A DNA stretch of 64,000 bases from Pseudomonadota bacterium (GTDB taxonomy: Bacteria > Pseudomonadota > Gammaproteobacteria > Eutrophobiales > Eutrophobiaceae). This document shows, piece after piece, positions 57,508 through 64,000 of the stretch. Each line of letters opens with the position of its first letter. Position 1 is the first letter of the stretch. Under the pieces are notes generated by a model, which saw only the letters and a program-made list of their open reading frames with translations, had not been told where the DNA came from and ran no database searches. Made by a program: the position numbers and the translations under genes. The stretch is taken from the NCBI GenBank assembly GCA_013112535.1, contig JABFGI010000005.1, positions 120,603 to 184,602 of the forward strand, in the 5' to 3' direction.

Positions 57508-58107
57508 TTATTTCTTTACAGAGTTTTTTAATGCCTCACGAATAAGCTCTTCGCTAGTCATGTCATCATTAGCGACAGCCAGTACAAATTTGCTGGCTTC
57601 TTGCGGTTTATAACCGAGCCCTATCAAGGCGCTGACAGCTTCATTAACCGGGTCATTACTGATATTGGATTTATCCTTGCTTCGGGTAACTGTCGTCGTA
57701 GCTAAATCATCAAGGCGGTCACGCATTTCAATAATCAAACGTTCAGCAGTTTTTTTACCAACGCCGGGAAGTTTAACCAGACGATCGGTATCATTATTTT
57801 TTACGCATGAAGCAAATTCATCTGCTTCTATACCGGACAGGATGGTTAAACCCATTTTTGCACCAACGCCATTTACCTTTATCAAGGTTCTGAATAAATG
57901 TCGTTCGTCTTCTGTGGCGAAGCCAAATAATAAATGCGCATCATCACGTACTACCAGGTGCGTATATATCTCGACTTCGTTTTTCACTTCAGGCAAGGCA
58001 TAAAATGTCGTCATGGGTGCTTCAATTTCATAACCGACACCTTGAACATCCAGTAATAACAGTGGTGGTTGTTTTTTTATGATGATGCCACGTAAAAAAC
58101 CAATCAT
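57508..58107 (-). CDS. ruvA: Holliday junction binding protein RuvA
   Basis: 199 residues from ATG 58107 ([12 protein letters not shown]). This start overlaps the ruvC stop by 4 bp (ATGA), and an upstream extension into ruvC is not conserved. N-terminal OB fold (about 1-62, [19 protein letters not shown]), helix-hairpin-helix domain with [15 protein letters not shown] and [21 protein letters not shown], and the C-terminal RuvB-binding domain near 150-199 with [18 protein letters not shown]. Confidence 0.98.
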   Translation of the reverse strand: MIGFLRGIIIKKQPPLLLLDVQGVGYEIEAPMTTFYALPEVKNEVEIYTHLVVRDDAHLLFGFATEDERHLFRTLIKVNGVGAKMGLTILSGIEADEFASCVKNNDTDRLVKLPGVGKKTAERLIIEMRDRLDDLATTTVTRSKDKSNISNDPVNEAVSALIGLGYKPQEASKFVLAVANDDMTSEELIREALKNSVKK

Positions 58108-58622
58108 TGTAATCGTCCATAGCGTATGCCACTGACACCTTGCATACGTAGTAAACCTTCGCGTGAGTTTGCATGACATAAAGCAATCGCCAAGGCATCA
58201 GCGGCATCAGCTGTAGGTTGTTTCTCTAAACAAAGCAGTATTTTAATCATATGTTGAACTTGTTCTTTCGCTGCGTGGCCTTTGCCAACTGTCGCCTGTT
58301 TTACCTGGTTGGCCGTATATTCATAAACCGGTAAATCTTTTATTGCACAGGCAGCAATCGCAACGCCGCGTGCTTGTCCCAGTTTAATGGCTGAATCAGC
58401 ATTGCGATTCATAAATATTTTTTCTATAGAAATTTCTTCAGGTTGGTATTCCTGAATAAGAGCAGTGATGCCTTCGTGAATCGTTTTTAATTTTTCAGCC
58501 AGCGTTTCGCCTTTTACTTTGATAACGCCGTTAGTGACATGTTTGGAGTGATTGCCTTTGGAGTCAATGATGCCGTAGCCTGTGTTTATAGAACCGGGAT
58601 CAATTCCAAGTATTCTTATCAT
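58104..58622 (-). CDS. ruvC: Holliday junction resolvase RuvC
   Basis: 172 residues, RNase-H-fold nuclease. The catalytic acids are Asp in [12 protein letters not shown] near 6-17, Glu in [16 protein letters not shown] near 66-81, and the final Asp pair in [14 protein letters not shown] near 138-151. Directly coupled to ruvA. yebC is upstream. Confidence 0.98.
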   Translation of the reverse strand: MIRILGIDPGSINTGYGIIDSKGNHSKHVTNGVIKVKGETLAEKLKTIHEGITALIQEYQPEEISIEKIFMNRNADSAIKLGQARGVAIAACAIKDLPVYEYTANQVKQATVGKGHAAKEQVQHMIKILLCLEKQPTADAADALAIALCHANSREGLLRMQGVSGIRYGRLQ

Positions 58623-58766
58623 AGCTACTGCACTCGGCTATTCTTCGTTAAAAATGTTTTCGCAATGCTCATGTATTATTTATACATTCCGCTTGCTCAA
58701 TCATTTTTGCCTCGATTAGCCTTCGTTCGTGACGCTATGATATTTAGGTGAGGTTTTGTCATTTTA

Positions 58767-59513
58767 TTAATCTAATTCTGCCAGAATTTCATCCGGTATG
58801 TCTGCGTTTGAGTAAACCTTTTGTACATCATCCAGGTCTTCCAGCATATCGAGTAGTTTCAACATGCTTTCTGCGCCCTTTTTGTCCAGTTCGCTTGACG
58901 TTGAAGCGCGCATGGTGATTTCTGCGTTTTCATATTCATAACCTGCCGCTTTTAATGCTTCTTTTGCATCGACAAAATTATCCGGTTCAGTAATCACATC
59001 TATCGAACCGTCACTGTTCGTTACAATATCTTCTGCGCCACCTTCCAGTGCGGCTTCCATGATAGCGTCTTCATCAAGTCCGGCGGGAAAAGAGATAAGG
59101 CCAACTTTAGTGAAAAGATAAGCAACCGATCCATCTGTTCCGAGATTCCCGCCAAACTTGGAAAAAGCATGACGTACCTCAGCAACAGTACGGTTTTTAT
59201 TGTCTGTCATGGTATCAACCAGTACAGCAACACCGCCCGGGCCGTATCCTTCATAGCGTAGTTCATCAACATTGCCGCCTTCTTCGCCACCGGCGCCACG
59301 CTTAACAGCGCGATCGATAGTATCGCGGGTCATATTATTGGATAAACCGTTATCAATTGCTGCACGTAATCGTGGATTTGCTGCCGGATCGCCGCCGCCC
59401 AGTTTTGCTGCTACAGTGATTTCCCGTATAAGTTTGGTGAAGAGCTTGCCTCGCTTGGCATCTTGCTTGCCTTTACGATGCTGGATATTAGCCCACTTAC
59501 TATGACCTGCCAT
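58767..59513 (-). CDS. yebC: YebC/PmpR-family transcriptional regulator/translation factor
   Basis: 248 residues. [23 protein letters not shown] opens the family. [23 protein letters not shown] near 88-110 and the [14 protein letters not shown] core follow. YebC proteins act as DNA-binding regulators, and related TACO1-type members help polyproline translation. Usually next to ruvC, as here. Confidence 0.97.
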   Translation of the reverse strand: MAGHSKWANIQHRKGKQDAKRGKLFTKLIREITVAAKLGGGDPAANPRLRAAIDNGLSNNMTRDTIDRAVKRGAGGEEGGNVDELRYEGYGPGGVAVLVDTMTDNKNRTVAEVRHAFSKFGGNLGTDGSVAYLFTKVGLISFPAGLDEDAIMEAALEGGAEDIVTNSDGSIDVITEPDNFVDAKEALKAAGYEYENAEITMRASTSSELDKKGAESMLKLLDMLEDLDDVQKVYSNADIPDEILAELD

Positions 59514-59620
59514 TTATTTGTTCCGTATTTTGATATTAGTCTGAAAGGGTAAGCAGTGATTCTAACATTCAAGTGCATGTCGCCCAACACTAGAGGTACA
59601 TTTAAAAAAGAGATCTATAA

Positions 59621-60691
59621 TCAGGCGTCGCCTGCAAGTTTGTTGCTTTGTTCTTTGGTAAAGTCGAGTAAGCGTTGGATTGAGCCTTTGGCTTTCTGGA
59701 TAATCTCGTTATCAACAAAAACTTCGTTGTTTCCGGTTTCAAGTACGTGAGTCAGTTTTCTTAAACTATTCATTGCCATCCACGGACAATGCGCGCAACT
59801 GATACAGGTTGCGCTTTTACCTGCCGTAGGTGCTTCAATTAATACTTTATCTGGTGCAGATTCTTTAATCTTGTGAAAAATGCCAGTGTCGGTCGCAATA
59901 ATAAATTCTTTAGCATCTATATTAGCTACGGCATTAATAATACCGGTTGTTGATCCGACTATATCGGCTTGTTCTATAACGGATGATGGCGATTCTGGGT
60001 GGACGAGTACTTTGGCATCAGGATGATGTTCGCGTAGTGCTTCGAGTTCCTTACCTTTAAATTCTTCGTGAACAATACAGGCACCTTGCCAGATCAACAT
60101 ATTTGCCCCGGTTTCTTTTTGCACGTAATCGCCCAGATATTTATCCGGAGCCCAGATTATTTTTTTACCTTCCGCTGTTAAATGTTTAATGACATCAACA
60201 GCACTGCCAGACGTGACCATCCAGTCTGCCCGTGCTTTAACAGCGGCACTGGTATTAGCATAAACAACAACGACATGATCCGGGTGCGCGTCGCAAAAAT
60301 CAGAGAATTCATCCGCAGGACAACCCAGATCCAATGAGCAATTTGCCTCAAGATCCGGCATTAAAATTCGTTTTTCGGGATTCAGAATTTTAGCGGTTTC
60401 GCCCATGAACTTAACGCCGCATACGATTAAGGTTTCTGCAGCTGATTCATTGCCAAACCGGGCCATGTCGAGCGAATCCGAAACATAACCGCCAGTTTCG
60501 TCAGCCAGTATTTGTAATTCAGGCTCAGTATAATAGTGAGCTACCATTACGGCATTTTGCTGTTTTAACTGAGCCTTGATTTTTGCAGTTAATTCAGCGC
60601 GTTCATCATCTTCAATCTGTTCTACAACAGTCGGGGGAATCTGCTCTCTTTCAAGCGTATAGGATCGATTAAGTGTGGTGTCTGTTGTCAT
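59621..60691 (-). CDS. nadA: Quinolinate synthase A
   Basis: Condenses iminoaspartate with DHAP to quinolinate for NAD. 356 residues. The three [4Fe-4S] cysteines are visible: CGVKFMGET near 92, [12 protein letters not shown] near 118 and [13 protein letters not shown] near 300. An N-terminal extension of about 30 residues precedes the [13 protein letters not shown] domain start. It lies between aspS and yebC; nadB is not in the window. Confidence 0.96.
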   Translation of the reverse strand: MTTDTTLNRSYTLEREQIPPTVVEQIEDDERAELTAKIKAQLKQQNAVMVAHYYTEPELQILADETGGYVSDSLDMARFGNESAAETLIVCGVKFMGETAKILNPEKRILMPDLEANCSLDLGCPADEFSDFCDAHPDHVVVVYANTSAAVKARADWMVTSGSAVDVIKHLTAEGKKIIWAPDKYLGDYVQKETGANMLIWQGACIVHEEFKGKELEALREHHPDAKVLVHPESPSSVIEQADIVGSTTGIINAVANIDAKEFIIATDTGIFHKIKESAPDKVLIEAPTAGKSATCISCAHCPWMAMNSLRKLTHVLETGNNEVFVDNEIIQKAKGSIQRLLDFTKEQSNKLAGDA

Positions 60692-60739
60692 AATAAAAAT
60701 ACTGACGCCTAAATAACCTGAGACAAACTTAAACGGTTT

Positions 60740-62524
60740 TTATTCCGCTACAGGTTTGTTTTGTTTTGCCAGTTTGATTCCCAATTCACGTAGTTGTCTG
60801 CTTCCTGCAGCAGATGGAGCTGAGGTTAATAGGCAACTGGCGCTTTGTGTTTTTGGAAACGCAATCACGTCACGAATAGATTCACAGCCGGCCATTAACA
60901 TGACAGTACGATCCAGGCCGAAAGCAATACCGCCATGCGGTGGACAACCGTAGGTTAATGCATCTAACAGGAAGCCAAATTTTTCCTGCGCTTCTTCTTC
61001 GCCTATGCCTAATAGTTCCAGTACGGCTGATTGCATTTCTGCATCATGGATACGAATGGAGCCACCACCGAGTTCGGTGCCATTGAGCACAAGATCATAA
61101 GCGCGTGATAAGGTTTTGCCAGGATTTTCCTTAATCGCTTCTATATCGGTTGTATTCGGTGCGGTAAAAGGATGATGTAGTGAATCCCAGCGTTTTTCAT
61201 CTTCGTTGTATTCAAACATGGGAAAATCGACAATCCACATTGGTGCCCAGTCGCCGTTTAATAATTCAAGGTCCTGCCCCAGTTTATTACGTAAAGCACC
61301 TAATGCGTCATTTACGACTTTGGTTTTATCGGCACCAAAGAAAATTAAGTCACCATCTTTCGCTTGCGTGCGTTCAACTATGCTTGCTGCAACGTTATCC
61401 GGTAAGAATTTTAAGATAGGTGATTGCAGGCCTTCAGTGCCCGCTGCGACATCATTAACTTTAATATAAGCCAGTCCGCGCGCACCGAATTGCGCTATAT
61501 AGTTAGTGTAATCATCAATCTGTTTACGCGAGAGCGAACTACCGCCAGGCACGTGTAATGTTGCAACACGCCCATCTTCCATATTGGCCGGGCCAGAGAA
61601 GACTTTGAATTCAACTTCTTTCATCAAGTCGCTAACATCAATTAGTTCCAATGGGTTTCTCAGATCAGGTCTGTCGCTGCCGTAACGTTCCATAGCCTCG
61701 GCATAGGTCATACGAGGGAAAGGTGAGGGTAATTCGATATTCAATACATTCCTGAATAAGGTAATTAGCATCTCTTCCATCATGCCGGTGATGTCTTCTT
61801 CATTCATAAATGAAGTTTCGATATCAAGCTGGGTAAATTCAGGCTGGCGATCAGCACGTAAATCTTCATCGCGAAAACAACGTACGATTTGGTAATAACG
61901 ATCCATGCCCGACATCATTAACAATTGTTTAAATAATTGAGGTGATTGCGGCAAAGCAAAGAAATTTCCCGGGTGTGTACGGCTTGGAACCAGATAATCA
62001 CGCGCACCTTCAGGCGTTGCTTTGGTCAACATCGGCGTTTCGATATCGAGGAAACCTCTTTCATCAAGAAAGTCGCGCATTTCTTTTGCAATCTGCGAAC
62101 GTAATCGCAGGTTGTGTTGCATAAAAGGTCGGCGTAAATCGATATAACGATATTTCAGTTTTATATCATCATGGACATGTTCATCATCCATTTGAATCGG
62201 TGGTGTTTTAGACTTATTCAGAATTTCAATGGTGTAACCGAGAATTTCAATTTCACCAGTAGGCATTTCCGGATTAATCGTGCCTTCAGGACGACTTCTT
62301 ACTTTACCGGTTATTTTAATAACAAACTCATGTCTGACAGCGTCGGCTATGGCAAATGATTCGGCACGATCCGGATCAAAGACAATTTGTGCAATCCCTT
62401 CGCGATCACGAAGATCGATAAAAATGACGCCACCATGATCGCGGCGGCGATGAACCCAGCCGCTTAGCTCGATTTCCTGGTCAATATGACTACTATTTAA
62501 TTCTCCGCAATAGTGACTGCGCAT
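60740..62524 (-). CDS. aspS: Aspartate-tRNA ligase
   Basis: 594 residues, class II, bacterial type. N-terminal OB anticodon-binding domain ([21 protein letters not shown] near 22-42), motif 2 [20 protein letters not shown] near 216-235, an inserted GAD domain (about 290-420), and motif 3 [28 protein letters not shown] near 530-557. ATG at 62524. Confidence 0.98.
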   Translation of the reverse strand: MRSHYCGELNSSHIDQEIELSGWVHRRRDHGGVIFIDLRDREGIAQIVFDPDRAESFAIADAVRHEFVIKITGKVRSRPEGTINPEMPTGEIEILGYTIEILNKSKTPPIQMDDEHVHDDIKLKYRYIDLRRPFMQHNLRLRSQIAKEMRDFLDERGFLDIETPMLTKATPEGARDYLVPSRTHPGNFFALPQSPQLFKQLLMMSGMDRYYQIVRCFRDEDLRADRQPEFTQLDIETSFMNEEDITGMMEEMLITLFRNVLNIELPSPFPRMTYAEAMERYGSDRPDLRNPLELIDVSDLMKEVEFKVFSGPANMEDGRVATLHVPGGSSLSRKQIDDYTNYIAQFGARGLAYIKVNDVAAGTEGLQSPILKFLPDNVAASIVERTQAKDGDLIFFGADKTKVVNDALGALRNKLGQDLELLNGDWAPMWIVDFPMFEYNEDEKRWDSLHHPFTAPNTTDIEAIKENPGKTLSRAYDLVLNGTELGGGSIRIHDAEMQSAVLELLGIGEEEAQEKFGFLLDALTYGCPPHGGIAFGLDRTVMLMAGCESIRDVIAFPKTQSASCLLTSAPSAAGSRQLRELGIKLAKQNKPVAE

Positions 62525-62629
62525 TCTTTAATTTCCATCTGCTCTAAACAAGGGGCGGAATAGTACGAGGCGTAAGCTTTTTACGCAACAGGATAGCCTT
62601 AAAAAGGCACTATTTTCAGAGACATCCTG

Positions 62630-63256
62630 CTAGTTATTGGGTATTTCGGTGCTAATCGGGCCATCAGGCGTAATTACACCCATAGAAATGATAAATTTAA
62701 AGCCTTCTTCAATCGTCATATCCAGCTCAGTGATGTCTTCCCGTGGTGTCATAATGATGAACCCGGAAGTCGGGTTAGGGGTTGTCGGTACGAAAACAGC
62801 CACAAGGCCAGCATTCAATCCATCAATATCAGTGCTGACATTGTCATTACTCAGAAAACCTATGCTCCATAAGCCTTTGCGCGGATATTCAAGCATAACA
62901 ACCTTACGAAAAGATTTGCCCTTGGAGTCGAATAAGGTTGTCGAAATCTGCTTAACACTGTTGTAGATACTTCTGACTAAAGGAATACGGTTTAATATCG
63001 ATTCCCAGAAGCTGACTAAGCGACGACCAAATAAATTGGCAGCGAGCATCCCGGTTATTAATAAGATGGAAATAGCGAGGATGACACCAAAGCCGGGGAT
63101 AGAAAAGCCCAGGACGGTTGCTGGCTGCCACTCTGGTGGTAGTAACAGGATGGTCTTATCAAGTAAATCGATGACCAGTTTAATAATAACGATGGTCGCC
63201 GCTAGTGGTAACCAGACGAGAAGGCCGGCGATAATGTACTTTCTAAGCGTTCCCAT
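62630..63256 (-). CDS. DUF502 family membrane protein
   Basis: 208 residues with two N-terminal membrane segments (about 8-32 and 55-75). They are followed by a conserved cytosolic or periplasmic domain with IPLVRSIYNSVKQIS near 89 and VFVPTTPNPTSGFIIMTPREDITELDM near 153-179. The DUF502 family is common beside aspS and zinc-ribbon genes in proteobacteria. The function is not known. 6 bp after the zinc-ribbon gene. Confidence 0.9.
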   Translation of the reverse strand: MGTLRKYIIAGLLVWLPLAATIVIIKLVIDLLDKTILLLPPEWQPATVLGFSIPGFGVILAISILLITGMLAANLFGRRLVSFWESILNRIPLVRSIYNSVKQISTTLFDSKGKSFRKVVMLEYPRKGLWSIGFLSNDNVSTDIDGLNAGLVAVFVPTTPNPTSGFIIMTPREDITELDMTIEEGFKFIISMGVITPDGPISTEIPNN

Positions 63257-63262
63257 TAGTGT

Positions 63263-63595
63263 TTAAGCATTTTTTGCTTTAGTGGTTGAACTGTCTGTGG
63301 CTGCCTTCGACTCTTTTTTTGTTTCGGTCTTTGTGGGTTTTTTTTCCGTGTCAGAAGTCGCGTTTGTGTCCTTTTTCTTATTGGTTGACGTTTTTTCGTC
63401 TTTTTTGGGTGTTTTATCCTTGAAATCAGTCTCGTACCAGCCAGTGCCCTTTAATTTAAAAGCGGCAGCCGAAACCAGTTTACGCAATCCGTCTTCACCG
63501 CATTCCGGGCAAGCTTTTATTGGGTCATCACTGATTTTTTGTAGTTTTTCCAGTCGATGATCGCATTCATCGCATTTATATTCATAAATCGGCAC
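63263..63595 (-). CDS. FmdB-family zinc-ribbon protein
   Basis: 110 residues. The N-terminal zinc ribbon is MPIYEYKCDECDHRLEKLQ then ACPECGEDGLRKLVSAAAFKLKGTGWYETDFK, with two CxxC pairs. After residue 65 the tail is low-complexity Lys/Thr/Asp/Ser. GTG start at 63595. Members are often called regulators of formamidase or unknown. It heads the leftward aspS series. Confidence 0.9.
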   Translation of the reverse strand: MPIYEYKCDECDHRLEKLQKISDDPIKACPECGEDGLRKLVSAAAFKLKGTGWYETDFKDKTPKKDEKTSTNKKKDTNATSDTEKKPTKTETKKESKAATDSSTTKAKNA

Positions 63596-63642
63596 TTATT
63601 TTAAAACTCCATAAATTAATTAGATCAATGTAAATACCGCAG

Positions 63643-63671
63643 AAAATATGGGCATAGGCAAAGAAATGCAA
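63643..63671 (-). promoter_or_regulatory. Predicted promoter of the FmdB-like gene series
   Basis: On the minus strand TTGCAT (63666-63671), a 17-bp spacer, and TATTTT (63643-63648), 48 bp before the GTG at 63595. A fair sigma-70 match. Confidence 0.45.
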
Positions 63672-63698
63672 GATATAACGTCTTATTGTCAGTTTTAT

Positions 63699-63727
63699 TT
63701 TACCCACAGGCAATTCTTGGGTATTAT
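63699..63727 (+). promoter_or_regulatory. Predicted tRNA-Lys promoter
   Basis: TTTACC (63699-63704), 17-bp spacer, TATTAT (63722-63727), then a GC-rich CGCCGCC discriminator typical of stable-RNA promoters. The mature tRNA begins 61 bp downstream. Confidence 0.5.
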
Positions 63728-63788
63728 CGCCGCCTTTGTTGTGTAGGCAAATTATTTCCCGCCATCAGAACATTCGAAATTTCACACC

Positions 63789-63864
63789 GGGCCGTTAGCT
63801 CAGCCGGTAGAGCAGTGGATTTTTAATCCATTGGTCGGGCGTTCGAATCGCCCACGGCCCACCA
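63789..63864 (+). tRNA. tRNA-Lys (anticodon UUU)
   Basis: 76 nt with the CCA encoded. Acceptor GGGCCGT pairs with ACGGCCC; D stem GCTC/GAGC; anticodon stem GTGGA/TCCAT with loop TTTTTAA, so the anticodon is TTT (Lys). The T stem is GGGCG/CGCCC around TTCGAAT. All arms are intact. An insertion-sequence end lies just downstream. Confidence 0.97.
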
Positions 63865-63887
63865 TTTTCTCCTGGTCCATACCGGGC

Positions 63888-63928
63888 ACATGAGTAACAG
63901 TTTATACCGAAGACATAGGTAACAGTTT
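63888..63928. repeat. Tandem imperfect 16-mers at the insertion-sequence end
   Basis: ACATGAGTAACAGTTT (63888-63903) and ACATAGGTAACAGTTT (63913-63928) are near-identical direct repeats 25 bp apart, flanking the transposase stop codon. Terminal and subterminal repeats of this form are familiar from IS481-type elements and are probably transposase-binding sites. Confidence 0.6.
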
Positions 63929-64000
63929 TGGTATAAAAGGATTGTCAGCCGGTTCAACGCGAGCGACATCCTCATCAAAATAGCCTAGCTCATAATCCAT
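63902..64000 (-). mobile_element. C-terminal end of an IS481-type transposase, cut by window edge
   Basis: Reading leftwards, the last 32 codons give MDYELGYFDEDVARVEP then DNPFIPKLLPMSSV and a stop. This pattern (ELGYFD...EP.DNPF.P..LPMS) is one I recall from C-termini of IS481/integrase-core transposases. The catalytic domain lies beyond the window; the ATG at the edge is internal, not a start. It sits 37 bp after tRNA-Lys. Confidence 0.6.

Overview
This is about 64 kb of a Gram-negative, AT-rich chromosome, and almost all of it is core genome. It carries the replication-origin cassette rpmH/dnaA/dnaN/recF/gyrB, a Tol-Pal operon, Lpt and Kdo genes, rpoN with the nitrogen-PTS genes, and single copies of polA, aspS, ruvABC, tatABC and his genes. 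Gene content and order (rpmH-rnpA-yidD-yidC-mnmE, ybgC-tolQRAB-pal-cpoB-queE-queC, lptCAB-rpoN-hpf-ptsN, hisI-hisE-tatABC, ilvE beside an LPS cluster) are those of a gammaproteobacterium outside the enterics. An HPr kinase/phosphorylase and the AmgK-MurU recycling pair also argue against Enterobacterales. I cannot name the genus from sequence alone.

Layout. 1-6.03 kb: gyrB (cut by the window edge), recF, dnaN and dnaA run leftwards. rpmH, rnpA, yidD, yidC and mnmE run rightwards from 6.03 kb. The strand switch, a perfect DnaA box overlapping a dnaA promoter, and an AT-rich dnaA-dnaN spacer put oriC at about 4.3-6.03 kb. 9.8-19.2 kb: a lipopolysaccharide/O-antigen assembly cluster with a short rightward arm (a protein that looks like DUF6165, a GT9 enzyme, an unusual glycosyltransferase-like protein) and a longer leftward arm (ELM1-like protein, methyltransferase, GT4, GT2, O-antigen ligase, two GT9 enzymes). 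ilvE and a CHCC zinc-finger gene head the leftward arm. 20.5-22.4 kb: a rhodanese and a membrane-anchored caspase-fold C13 peptidase. 22.4-29 kb: hisA-F-I-E then tatA-B-C, with polA upstream. 29-31.4 kb: a DUF2782-like protein, a gamma-glutamylcyclotransferase-like protein and mgtE.

31.4-42.5 kb is one long leftward block: yrbG-kdsD-kdsC-lptC-lptA-lptB-rpoN-hpf-ptsN-hprK-rapZ-EIIA(Man)-ptsH-ptsI-mgtE. It joins Kdo synthesis and LPS export to sigma-54 and a phosphotransfer chain with no sugar permease in the window. 42.6-46.7 kb holds the amgK-murU peptidoglycan recycling pair and a lytic transglycosylase with two solute-binding domains. 46.7-63.6 kb is leftward: fmdB-like, DUF502, aspS, nadA, yebC, ruvC, ruvA, then ruvB, ybgC, tolQRAB, pal, cpoB, queE, queC, a TIGR02647-type gene and a UbiA-family prenyltransferase. 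ruvA and ruvB are separated by a two-gene insert: a small membrane protein and a LAS-type murein peptidase. The window ends with tRNA-Lys(UUU) followed by the end of what looks like an IS481-type insertion sequence.

I saw no CRISPR array, prophage or recognisable defence system. The least ordinary places are the C13 peptidase, the ruvA/ruvB insert with its 11-bp-arm palindrome, the double-sensor MltF, the uncharacterised LPS-cluster proteins, and an inverted repeat that includes the mgtE start codon.
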